Below are positions 53,002 to 61,296 of a stretch of 64,000 bases of DNA, in pieces (positions within the stretch are counted from its first letter, which is position 1; every line of letters begins with the position of its first letter). The DNA is taken from positions 1-64,000 of the forward strand of contig NZ_QZDT01000005.1 of the NCBI RefSeq assembly GCF_009917485.1, in the 5' to 3' direction. This DNA is from Parablautia muri (GTDB lineage: Bacteria; Bacillota; Clostridia; Lachnospirales; Lachnospiraceae). The notes beneath the pieces are model-generated. The model had not been told where the DNA came from. It ran no database searches and saw only the letters and a list, made by a program, of their open reading frames with translations. The position numbers and the translations under genes were made by a program.

Positions 53002-54042
53002 TTATCTTGTCTGCAGGAAGATAGATTCCCGTTTGGCCTCCTCATCATTCGGATAGCTTTTCAGATAGCTCTCCATCAGCGATGCCGCGCTTTGATATTC
53101 GCCAAGCCGTTCATAAGCGACAATCTCATTCATCTTAAGGGTCTGCATCATGCCGTTATCTTCTATGTTCATTGCCGACTGGAAATTGGCAAGAGCCCCC
53201 TCATAGTCTCCTGTCTGCATTTTGCAAAGTCCCAGCTGGTTTAAAACCTCCGCGTTAGGTCCGCTGCCTTCTAAGAAACTATTGTATACGCTGATTGCAT
53301 AGTTATTATCTCCCAATGTTTCATAGGTCTTTCCTAAAAAGAGCACCGCCTCATATCCGCTTTCCCCACGGGCCTTTTCCAGATAAGTCCTTGCATTTTC
53401 ATAGTCCTGCAAATAGTAGCAGATACGGCCTTTTTCAAAATTCGTCATGTTCTTGGTTCCTGCATCCATGGCGGACTGCAAATACTCCTGTCCGGTTTCC
53501 CTGTACCCTCCTGAAGCTAAAACATTGTAAATGTCAATCAGCCTGTCGTAATCATTTTTGCCAAGGCTTATGGTCTTGTCAAAATCCTCCTTTGCTTTGT
53601 CTAAGTTCCCCTGCTGTGCATACAAAACCCCCCGCAGATAATAAGCGTCTTTTTCCTCGCTCTTAAGGGCGGTAATCGCATTGTACACATTAATTGCCTT
53701 GTCGGTTTCCCCTTGTTTGCAGTAGGCAACGGCCAAATAGTAATTAATGTCATAATCCATACTGTTTACTCTGCCATCGCTTAAGGAAAGGGCTTTTTCA
53801 AAAGCCTCGGCTGCCTCCGCATACATGGTTTTTCCCATGTAGGCAATCCCTTCCCCTCTATACAAAAGACGTTCGTCTTCTCCTGCCTCCTTAGCTGCTT
53901 CAAAGCTTGCAAGCGCGCTGTCATAATCAAGCGCCTCCACAGCCTCCATGCCGGCTCTTATATTTTCATTTTTATTTTGCCCTTTGCAGCCTGTCAGCAT
54001 CAGGGCAAGCACAAGCATCATCACGACTCGTCTTTTCTTCAT
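53002..54042 (-). CDS. TPR-repeat lipoprotein
   Basis: A 346-residue secreted lipoprotein (lipobox LTGC at about residue 19) that is almost entirely tetratricopeptide repeats; at least seven are visible, such as ALASFEAAKEAGEDERLLYR, ETDKAINVYNAI, NLDKAKEDFDKTI, DYENARTYLEKA and DYEGALANFQSAM. It probably scaffolds protein complexes at the outer membrane face. Start chosen at ATG 54042 because the lipoprotein signal begins there. It lies just after the RsmF-like gene. Confidence 0.82.
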   Translation of the reverse strand: MKKRRVVMMLVLALMLTGCKGQNKNENIRAGMEAVEALDYDSALASFEAAKEAGEDERLLYRGEGIAYMGKTMYAEAAEAFEKALSLSDGRVNSMDYDINYYLAVAYCKQGETDKAINVYNAITALKSEEKDAYYLRGVLYAQQGNLDKAKEDFDKTISLGKNDYDRLIDIYNVLASGGYRETGQEYLQSAMDAGTKNMTNFEKGRICYYLQDYENARTYLEKARGESGYEAVLFLGKTYETLGDNNYAISVYNSFLEGSGPNAEVLNQLGLCKMQTGDYEGALANFQSAMNIEDNGMMQTLKMNEIVAYERLGEYQSAASLMESYLKSYPNDEEAKRESIFLQTR

Positions 54043-54073
54043 ATTAACCACATGCCTTTCCGCCGTCTGCAAG

Positions 54074-55438
54074 CTATAAACACAGACGCAACCCCTTAGG
54101 ATAATGATTCTTCATTACGCCGCCTGAAAGTTTCCCCCAGCCAAGGCTGTAACCCTCCACGCTGATTAAGTACCAGCCTTTTTCTCCCTCTTTTAAAAGG
54201 GTTTGTCCCGAAAGATAGGAAGATGCTTCTTGCAGGGATAAATCCAATGTATTTTTCACTTCCTTTGGCTTTAAAAAAAGCGCCAGTCCATGGGCAGGCT
54301 CAAACCGGTTTTTTTTAAAGGCGCCCAGATGTAGTCCCGGCCTTAACACTTTAAGTCCTGCTAAAAGCGGCATTTTCTCCGGCAAGAGATACAGTTGTTC
54401 CCCAAATTTTATATAAAAGCCACTTAAGGGCACTTTCAGATATTGGTCTTGAAAGACCTCCCATTCTTTACATTCTTTCAGTGAAATCCCTTTTTCCTCT
54501 ATGCCTAGTTCCAGGGCGCCATCCTTAGCTTCGTCTTCTTTTTTCAGACATGCCACAAAATGACCTTCCCCTTTTAATTTGTAAGGCCACAGTCTTACGG
54601 TCTTGTCCATTCCCTCCCTATCCGTTTCCTGAACGGATGACATTCCCCCCGTCATACCCGGATATTTCTCTACTTCTTCCAGGTAAAATTCAGGATGTTT
54701 TTTCAAAAAACTGCTTATGGTACCTTCGTCCTCCTCGGGCGCGAAGGTACAGGTAGAATAAACCAGTCTGCCGCCGGCCCGAAGCATAACAGCTGCGCTT
54801 TCAAGAATATCTCTCTGTCTCTGGGCGCACATTTCTATATTTTCCGGACTCCATTCAGCTATCGCCTCCTGGCTTTTGCGGAACATCCCCTCACCGGAGC
54901 AGGGGGCGTCCACTAAAATTTTATCAAAATATGCTGGGAAGCGTTTTGCCAGATAGGCTGGCTCATGGTTAATGACAAGGGCATTTCCAATGCCCATTCT
55001 CTCTATATTTCCCGACAGAATTTTAGCTCTTTGGGGATGGATTTCATTGCATACAAGCAGGCCCTTTCCCCTCATAGCACCTGCAAGCTGCGTGCTTTTT
55101 CCTCCCGGAGCCGCGCACAAATCCAAAACCCGCTCCCCCGGACGGGGCGCTAAGAAGGCGGCCGGCGCCATGGCGCTTGCCTCCTGTATGTAATAGACTC
55201 CCGCCTCATGGAAAGGGTGTCTGCCCGGCCGGGCTTCGTTCCCATAATAATAGCCGCCTTCCGCCCAGGGCACTTTATCTTTTAGGAAATTTACTTTTTT
55301 TGTAAGGTCTTCTTCCCCTCCCTTTAGCAGATTGACCCGCAGAGACTGGAAATTCGGCCTGTCATAACTTGCCAGAAAATCTGCGTACTCCTCTCCTAGC
55401 AGGTTCTTCATTCTATTTAAAAATTGTTCCGGTAACAT
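54074..55438 (-). CDS. RsmF-like 16S rRNA m5C methyltransferase
   Basis: A 454-residue RNA (cytosine-5)-methyltransferase of the RsmB/NOP group. The SAM site VLDLCAAPGGKSTQLAG, the catalytic cysteines in DAPCSGEGMF and STCTFAPEE, and the N-terminal RSLRVN-type region are visible. A C-terminal ~150-residue part (from ~295) carries the RsmF-type and PUA-like domains that contact rRNA. The exact target nucleotide cannot be told. Confidence 0.88.
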   Translation of the reverse strand: MLPEQFLNRMKNLLGEEYADFLASYDRPNFQSLRVNLLKGGEEDLTKKVNFLKDKVPWAEGGYYYGNEARPGRHPFHEAGVYYIQEASAMAPAAFLAPRPGERVLDLCAAPGGKSTQLAGAMRGKGLLVCNEIHPQRAKILSGNIERMGIGNALVINHEPAYLAKRFPAYFDKILVDAPCSGEGMFRKSQEAIAEWSPENIEMCAQRQRDILESAAVMLRAGGRLVYSTCTFAPEEDEGTISSFLKKHPEFYLEEVEKYPGMTGGMSSVQETDREGMDKTVRLWPYKLKGEGHFVACLKKEDEAKDGALELGIEEKGISLKECKEWEVFQDQYLKVPLSGFYIKFGEQLYLLPEKMPLLAGLKVLRPGLHLGAFKKNRFEPAHGLALFLKPKEVKNTLDLSLQEASSYLSGQTLLKEGEKGWYLISVEGYSLGWGKLSGGVMKNHYPKGLRLCL

Positions 55439-55551
55439 CCTATTTCCTTCCGGCGCTAACCTTTGTTTCTGTTTTCAATTCATGATACTCCATAATCCTC
55501 CAAGCTGTCAACAATCTGCAAATTTGATCCTTACTTTTCAGTCGCCCAAGA

Positions 55552-55758
55552 GTTACTTTTCATACGTTGTCCGGAGGACGCTTGGAAAAACAAATATAAA
55601 GGCGCCACCCGCTTTCGTCCTGTAAAACGCAGCAGACACCAGGTTCGAAAGAGCCTCACCTAAGCGCACACACATAAATGCGTAACGTTTTTCAAAGGAT
55701 TCCTTTTGAAATATTTGTTTTTTCCAAGCTGTCTATGGGCCAGCCAGCGAAAAATAAC
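55552..55758 (-). mobile_element. MITE-like element, copy 2 (inverted)
   Basis: A ~207-bp unit that is the reverse complement of the element at 24668-24872, with roughly 85 percent identity by eye. Terminal inverted repeats begin GTTACTTTTC and include GGACGCTTGGAAAAACAAATAT. No gene. It separates the core gene cluster from the accessory pocket. Confidence 0.75.
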
Positions 55759-55914
55759 AAAATTCCAGAAAATGTTACCTGATTTTTTGAAATGTGTTAT
55801 AATACTATTAGTGGTGTATCCTACCGCAAAGTGAACTGCTAAAACAAAATATAACAGCTAATATTGACCTGAAAAACCATCAAATCACAATCGGAATTTT
55901 CGGAGGAAAGCTCA

Positions 55915-56391
55915 ATGGATATTACTTATGTTTCTGAACAGGATAAGTTTAATTATAGGGTCTGCGCTATCATTACCGCCAACAATAAAATTTTGGCAAT
56001 GCACGATGAGCGTTCTCCATACTTTTATTTGCCTGGGGGACGAGTTCAGATGGGCGAGACCGCAGAACACGCAGTGGTTAGGGAAGTTAAAGAGGAACTG
56101 AATATCACACCTAAGATCATTCGTCCTTTATGGCTGAATCAAGGCTTTTTCACCGAAGATGTTGACAAACTGCATTACCATGAAATCTGTATCTATTATC
56201 TGATGGATGTTTCCGAAACAGGGCTATTGGAAAGAGGAGAACGTTTTACACTTCATGAAGGTCACCACATACATGATTTTGAGTGGCTTGCCTTTGAACG
56301 TTTACAGGAGGAGTATTTCTATCCCATATTTCTGAAAACAAGTATTTTTGATTTTCCCGAACATTTCACCATCAGGACAGAATATCAATAA
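55915..56391 (+). CDS. Nudix hydrolase
   Basis: A 158-residue hydrolase of nucleoside diphosphate-linked compounds. The Nudix box GGRVQMGETAEHAVVREVKE-EL is complete, with REVKEEL glutamates for metal. The start ATG lies about 9 nt after GGAGGAAAG. It opens the accessory pocket after the MITE. The GNAT gene follows 125 nt downstream, perhaps under its own promoter. Confidence 0.85.
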   Translation: MDITYVSEQDKFNYRVCAIITANNKILAMHDERSPYFYLPGGRVQMGETAEHAVVREVKEELNITPKIIRPLWLNQGFFTEDVDKLHYHEICIYYLMDVSETGLLERGERFTLHEGHHIHDFEWLAFERLQEEYFYPIFLKTSIFDFPEHFTIRTEYQ

Positions 56392-56515
56392 TCATACACC
56401 TTCCAGTTTGTCGTGAAAAAACAAGACAGAAAAAAGATACAAAAGTTGAAATGTGTGTTATTGTGGTATTTTATTTTTTGATGTCAATGTCAAATAAATT
56501 TGTATGGAGGACAGT

Positions 56516-57031
56516 ATGCATAATATTAAGCTAAAAACAGAGCGTCTTTTGCTTCGGTCTTTAACGGTTGCTGATGCCAATGAGGTTTTTGAATGGGTCA
56601 GCGATGAAAGAGTTTCACGCTATATGGTTTATACAACCTATACAAGCATTAATCAGGTTAGAGAATGGCTTGCATTTGTAGAAAAAGATACAAGTACATA
56701 TCATTTTGGATTTGAACGGTTATCGGATGGAAAACTGATAGGAAGCGGGGATATCGGAACGGCAGAAAAAAATGGATATTGGGGATTTGGATATAATTTG
56801 TGTTATGATTGTTGGGGAAAGGGATATGCAACAGAAGCTGCTAAAGCAATGATAGAGTTTGCACGTAAAAATTTAGGTGCAACACATTTTTCTTCAAGTC
56901 ATGCCGAGCCAAATATAGCTTCGGGTCATGTTATGGAAAAATGTGGACTACATTTTGTTGGTTACGGAGAATTTAAGAAACTGGACGGAAGCTGTAAAAT
57001 GAAATCAGCGGACTATGAAGGAGTATTTTAG
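56516..57031 (+). CDS. GNAT N-acetyltransferase (RimJ/RimL-like)
   Basis: A 171-residue acetyltransferase. It has the RimJ/RimL opening TERLLLRSLTVADANEVF, the acetyl-CoA loop GYNLCYDCWGKGYATEAAKA and the late NIASGHVMEKCGLHFVGYGE. Start ATG 56516 is 5 nt after GGAGG. The acceptor is unknown; ribosomal protein, drug or small amine are possible. Confidence 0.85.
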   Translation: MHNIKLKTERLLLRSLTVADANEVFEWVSDERVSRYMVYTTYTSINQVREWLAFVEKDTSTYHFGFERLSDGKLIGSGDIGTAEKNGYWGFGYNLCYDCWGKGYATEAAKAMIEFARKNLGATHFSSSHAEPNIASGHVMEKCGLHFVGYGEFKKLDGSCKMKSADYEGVF

Positions 57032-57197
57032 TTTTTATACTCTATTTTCGGAATTATGTATCCGGTGAAAACGATCCCATAAATATACATTTTTGATGTA
57101 TAAATTTTTTCAGTCATTCAGACAGCATATCGAATACAAATTGTAAAATTTAATTTCATATAAATATTCTGCAAAATAATATAGGATATAAAACACA

Positions 57198-57749
57198 TTA
57201 ATTAATGATATAGGAAGGATGGAATGAAAAAGAAAATAATTCAAGCGTTTTTTCAAATGAGATACATTCTGCATATCTTCCATTCCACATGAATTCATTA
57301 TAATATTTATAGGAACTTTCGGCTGACATATATGAATTATCAACCGTACTGTTTGTATTTGCTGGGACAATCATTTTAAAGCCATGCTCAAAGCCGCATT
57401 TTACCGTTGCATCTATGCAGTAGTCTGTTTGCAGTCCAACAATAATAATTGTATCTTCGCCCTTTTCATGTAGGTAATCTAATAATCTTGTACCTTTAAA
57501 TGCACTATTTACATTTTTATCGAAAATACGCTCATCTGACATTGGCTGGAATTCCTCGTATATTTCATAACCCAATGTGCCTTTCGTCAATTTCTGTCCG
57601 ATGCCATCATCATGCCTGACATAAATAACTTCTATATTATTATTGCGTGCCTTATCTATCAATGTTCTGATCCGATATACCAGGGTCTGAAATTCATATA
57701 AGTCATTATTCATAATCAGATTTTGAGTATCGACCACCAAAAGTACCAT
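57198..57749 (-). CDS. Isochorismatase-family cysteine hydrolase
   Basis: A 183-residue hydrolase. Catalytic Asp in LLVVDTQN, Lys in LTKGTLGYEI and nucleophile Cys in IIVGLQTDYCIDATVKCG are all visible, as expected for nicotinamidase/isochorismatase-like enzymes. The substrate is unknown. AT-rich codon use compared with the core cluster suggests acquisition with the accessory pocket. It lies on the minus strand, convergent with the GNAT gene. Confidence 0.82.
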   Translation of the reverse strand: MVLLVVDTQNLIMNNDLYEFQTLVYRIRTLIDKARNNNIEVIYVRHDDGIGQKLTKGTLGYEIYEEFQPMSDERIFDKNVNSAFKGTRLLDYLHEKGEDTIIIVGLQTDYCIDATVKCGFEHGFKMIVPANTNSTVDNSYMSAESSYKYYNEFMWNGRYAECISFEKTLELFSFSFHPSYIIN

Positions 57750-57796
57750 TCTATTCCCTCCGTAAATCTTGGCCTATTTATTCATGCAACCATATA

Positions 57797-57949
57797 TTAG
57801 CTGTTTAAAAGTTTTGTTAAATTCTGAATGGAAACATCCATTTTCACAGAAATTTCTTTCATTGTCATGCCGGAAGCAAGGAAATGTTTTATCACTGTTT
57901 CCATCTCCTCGCCACCTTCTATGATAGGTCCGTCCAGAACATAAAACAT
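57797..57949 (-). CDS. 50-residue helix-turn-helix-like fragment
   Basis: An ATG at 57949 opens a 50-codon frame: it contains GEEMETVIKHFLASGMTMKE and ends with KEISVKMDVSIQNLTKLLNS, a pattern of two helices like the C-terminal HTH of some transposases or recombination-promoting nucleases. No strong ribosome binding site; the frame overlaps the DUF6061 fragment by 2 nt. Probably the end of a deleted gene rather than a functional one. Confidence 0.4.
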   Translation of the reverse strand: MFYVLDGPIIEGGEEMETVIKHFLASGMTMKEISVKMDVSIQNLTKLLNS

Positions 57950-58034
57950 TAATGTATGCACCTATGCAGGCTACTTTTTACGGATAGGCTGCAATAAAGC
58001 AGAAGAAAGATTGAAAACTACTCCCTGTTCTGAA
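57948..58034 (+). pseudogene. DUF6061 gene fragment (29 codons)
   Basis: Reads INVCTYAGYFLRIGCNKAEE, then RLKTTPCSE, closely matching codons 14-42 of the intact gene at 298-537. DNA identity is about 80 percent or more over 87 nt. Neither start nor end of the gene is present, so this is the scar of a related ICE. Confidence 0.75.
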
Positions 58035-58053
58035 AAACCAGTCCTGCCCCCGC

Positions 58054-58909
58054 TTACAGCCTTATTTTCAACCCGTCATATGCAAAATATATTAAATTCA
58101 GTTCTCTCTCCAATTCTCTATAATCATCATATGATTTCCCCCAGTCCTCCTCTAAATGTGTAATAATAACTCTTTTGATTCCATACTGTTTCCGTATCAT
58201 ATCAATTTCGTCTAAAGTAAATAATTCTTTTCGCAGCGGGTTGTCTTCATTTAATACAAAGCCATCTTTTAATATGTCCCCGACGATTGTATTGCCAATG
58301 ACTAAAACATCTACATCTTGAAATTTCTCTGACTTTGGAAACGGCTTTACATCACATGGGGCATAAATTATCTTTTGGCTGTTTGAAGAAATAATAAAAA
58401 TTGCCACATGTTCCTGTTCATCTGCAGGAACCAACTCTATCAAAATATTGTCTTTTTTAAAAACACGAATTTCTTTTGTATATACAAGCCTCCTTGCCTC
58501 ATAGTATTCAATAGCTGAACCATACTTTGTACACTGCTTTTTAATATCTTCAAGAATGGCAGGTAAAGAAGCAATTTCTATCGGATTGTCCGGTTTCTTT
58601 CCCAGGGAATCGGCAAGCCAATCCATTTTCAATTGTTCAATCACACGCATTCCCATTGTATGATCGAGAGCACAATGGCTGTATAAAATATATTCAACTT
58701 TCTGTATGTCGGAATTATTCAATGCAGCATTGATATCTTCCGATGTATCAATCAATATATTCGCGTCTTCAATAAACAGACTGCATCCCGTTCTTACATA
58801 AGGAAATATAAGGAAATCCTTTCTGCCGCGCTTCTGTACATACACGACAGTTACAACATGCCCTTAGCATGCTAACACACCCTCCAGAACCAAGTATGAT
58901 TACATTCAT
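58054..58909 (-). pseudogene. PhnP-like metallo-beta-lactamase-fold hydrolase, frameshifted
   Basis: Reading from ATG 58909 gives NVIILGSGGCVSMLRACCNC, RVCTEARQKGFPY and then the frame breaks at a perfect 10-bp tandem duplication (ATAAGGAAAT twice, 58798-58817). Removing one copy restores a 281-codon gene that continues VRTGCSLFIEDANILIDTSE and ends at 58054. The present frame can only start later, as a 263-residue protein with a foreign N-terminus. The zinc motif reads SHCALDHTMGMR where relatives have HxHxDH, so one metal-binding His is missing too. GGGAGG lies before 58909. Confidence 0.8.
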
Positions 58910-59048
58910 GTTCTGTCTGCCTCCCTATTTAGTCAAGTGTTATTTCCTTATTTTTCAAGGAATTTTTAATTTCATATCTCAGATGAATGAGCCAAAAGGA
59001 TACTGGAATGAAAAATCTACTGCAACTCCCAGCAATCCTTCTTGCATC

Positions 59049-59480
59049 TTATAAAAGTTCCATATCAAACAGACTTAATTGTACCGGCTGTTCTTTTCTC
59101 TCCTTTTCTTTTTCCTTACGCAGTCGTTCCAGTTCTATCATCCGCTCCTGATCCAGCCATTTATCCGCATGGCGTTGGTCTACGCTGTATTTTCCCAGAC
59201 TTTCATATCCATTCTCCACCAGCTTTTTTCCAGACGCCTGACCGCAGATTCCCGCAGCTGTTGTCTCCTTTCCCTTTTGTTTTCTGGATTCCGTTTTTCC
59301 ATGTCGGAAGCATGTACAATCTAAATCCCGTTACGGATATCCTTCAGATCCTGCATCAGATCACGGTTCTCCCACTGCTCAGCACGGATATTCTGGATCT
59401 CAAAAGAAAAATACCGTCCGTGATATTCATAGAAAAACAGCTCCGTAAAATAATGGTTTTGTACTTTGTCTTATATCCTC
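59049..59480 (-). pseudogene. Unidentified mobile-element gene remnant
   Basis: Two coding-like parts in different frames: LFFYEYHGRYFSFEIQNIR with AEQWENRDLMQDLKDIRNGI near 59350-59475, and a Lys/Glu-rich C-terminus ending PVQLSLFDMELL at 59049. The style is that of a transposase or recombinase C-terminus, but I cannot name the family. It lies next to transposon debris and is surely dead. Confidence 0.4.
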
Positions 59481-59574
59481 TCCTGGCGGAGCCAGAAATG
59501 GGTAGACTTCGTCTATACCTACTGTCATGTGGATTGTGTCCGCTGTAAATCACCGGATGCCTTTACAGAGCATT

Positions 59575-59890
59575 ACTGTTGCTACCCATTTTTTCTGACC
59601 TCAAATTACTCTGGTTGCCTGTCACAGAATTACTCAATATAATGACATTATCTTAGAGAAAGAAAGGTTTCTGGAAACCTACTTTTGCAGAGCCAGGCAT
59701 CCAGGAACTATTATTAAAACAATGGTTATTATTGTTGCTTCCCATTTATCTTGTCTTCAAATTAATCTGATTGATTGTCACGGAATGAACCGATATAATG
59801 TCATCAGTCTATAGAAAGAGAAAGCGCCAGAACACTTACTTTTGACATAGCTGAGTGTACCTGGAACTATATAAAAACAATGGTCATTAT
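59575..59890 (+). repeat. Imperfect tandem repeat, two ~160-bp units
   Basis: Unit 1 (59575-59730) and unit 2 (59731-59890) align along their whole length: both hold CCCATT, TTCAAATTA or TCAAATTA, TGTCAC-GAAT, ATATAATG-CAT, a short AGAAAGA motif, and end with GGAACTAT-A-AAAACAATGGTTATT-like text. They directly precede the DUF6431-like frame and may be a transposon end with repeated transposase sites. Confidence 0.55.
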
Positions 59891-59898
59891 ATCAGGAT

Positions 59899-60096
59899 AT
59901 GAAGTGGAATACAATGAGGAAAAAAACATTTTTAATAACCAGTAAAGAAGAAAGTATCTGCCCCTGCTGTGGGGGCCGGCTTAAACCCAGGGACCACAGG
60001 AAGCGTGTCCACAAAGCAGCTGGCGGAGGAAAGGAATGGTACCGGATCAGGCGTCTTAAATGTACAGGAGATAAGTGCGGGAGGCTTCATAAATGA
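59899..60096 (+). pseudogene. DUF6431-like zinc-ribbon fragment
   Basis: A 65-residue frame with the pattern CPCCGGRLKPRDHRKRVHK and RIRRLKCTGDKCGRLH, like the N-terminal zinc-ribbon of DUF6431 proteins that accompany some Mu/Tn7-like DDE transposases. Relatives continue for another ~60 residues; here a stop follows at once. No transposase gene is nearby. Probably the left end of a deleted transposon. Confidence 0.5.
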
Positions 60097-60112
60097 ATAA
60101 GGTCTGCATGCT

Positions 60113-61050
60113 TTTTTCGGGCATAACAGGAGAAATCCTGCTTCCGAGCGAGGGATATGTCTGGAATAAACATAAATGCCTGTATCATCCTTATGAACAA
60201 ACCAAATCTGTTCTTTGCGGAACATTTTTTTGCAATCCATCAAGTTGATATCATGTACAGTAAATATCATCTGTGCATCGGTATTCAGTTCATTATTAAA
60301 CATGGCAACTATCGCTCTGGTCAATTTAAAGTGAATGCTGCTGTCCAGTTCGTCCACAACAAGAATTCTGCCCTGTTCAATTCCCTCTATGATATAACTT
60401 GCAAGGGCAGCGATCTTTTTTGTTCCCGTAGAGTCAAAAAGTACACTGGGGATCGCACCCCCCCCCTCTATAAACGGATACCAGTCGGATCTGATCCATA
60501 ATCTGCTCGGGGATATCAAGAGCCTTTTCCTCCGGTTTTTCCTCGTCAGAATCCATTTTTACGCGAATCTTATCCATATCCGCATATTCAAAATCATTCA
60601 TATACAGATCAGAATTCTTGATGAACTCCACGACTTTCCTTTGAAGATCATTTTGATTTTTCATGAGGTTGATGGTACGTTTTAAAGGGATATTATTCAT
60701 GTTGACAATATCAATCCTGGAAGCAAACTTTGCCCAAAATCATAGGAAAACTCTCTGCCCTCCTCCAAAAATGTAATACCCAGCTGGCATATTGCACTTT
60801 CTTGAAAAATATTGGACATGATACGGGGTCTCTGGTTTAATAAAATATTCTTGGCACTGCGGATACATTTTACCAGGCATGTCTTACCTGCGTTATTTGG
60901 ACCATAGATTCCTACTGTTTTCAAAATATTAAAATTATTCTCTGTATGGACATTGGATGAGAACTTTTTATTTCTCATATCTGCTTTTGTAGAAAATCTA
61001 ATCTCATCTGAAAACGAAAAACAGTTTTTCGCCCTTAACTCTATTAACAT
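60113..61050 (-). pseudogene. AAA15-type ATPase, multiply broken
   Basis: Starts at ATG 61050 (GGAGGG 7 nt upstream) with LIELRAKNCFSFSDEIRFST and the Walker A loop GIYGPNNAGKT. After FSYDFG the frame ends and coding resumes in another frame near RIDIVNMNNIPLKRTINLM, with around 100 residues apparently deleted. At 60448-60456 a G9 tract breaks the frame again: eight Gs would join VSVYRGGG to AIPSVLFDSTG. Walker B ILVVDELDSSIHF and FTVHDINLMD follow. The 3' end runs into the transposon debris near 60113. Related proteins occur as phage-defence or Abi-like ATPases. Confidence 0.7.
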
Positions 61051-61296
61051 GCTGATTCCCTCCAAGATTAAACACCTATTTATCTTCTTTCTCATTACAT
61101 ACCATTACTTTCCTTCAGTATTTTGGAATAAAAACAATATGGTACGTGCAATTATACTTCGTATGTGCTAACATCTGATTATCCTTTATGGATACCTCCT
61201 GTTTTTCATAGATTAGGTTGTCCAAACTCAAATCTATGATAACATGGAGGTTTTATTTTGATACTTTAGGTAGCGCTACTGCTTACTCCGCTCTCC
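61051..61296. other. Intergenic region with inverted repeat
   Basis: No gene. CATAGATT and AATCTATG (61207-61214 and 61231-61238) form an 8-bp stem with a 16-nt loop; a GGAGG word follows at 61246-61250 with no long frame. Confidence 0.35.

Noticed and set aside
59042-59548. 168-codon plus frame
   Set aside because: It lies antisense to the mobile-gene remnant with better coding character on the minus strand.
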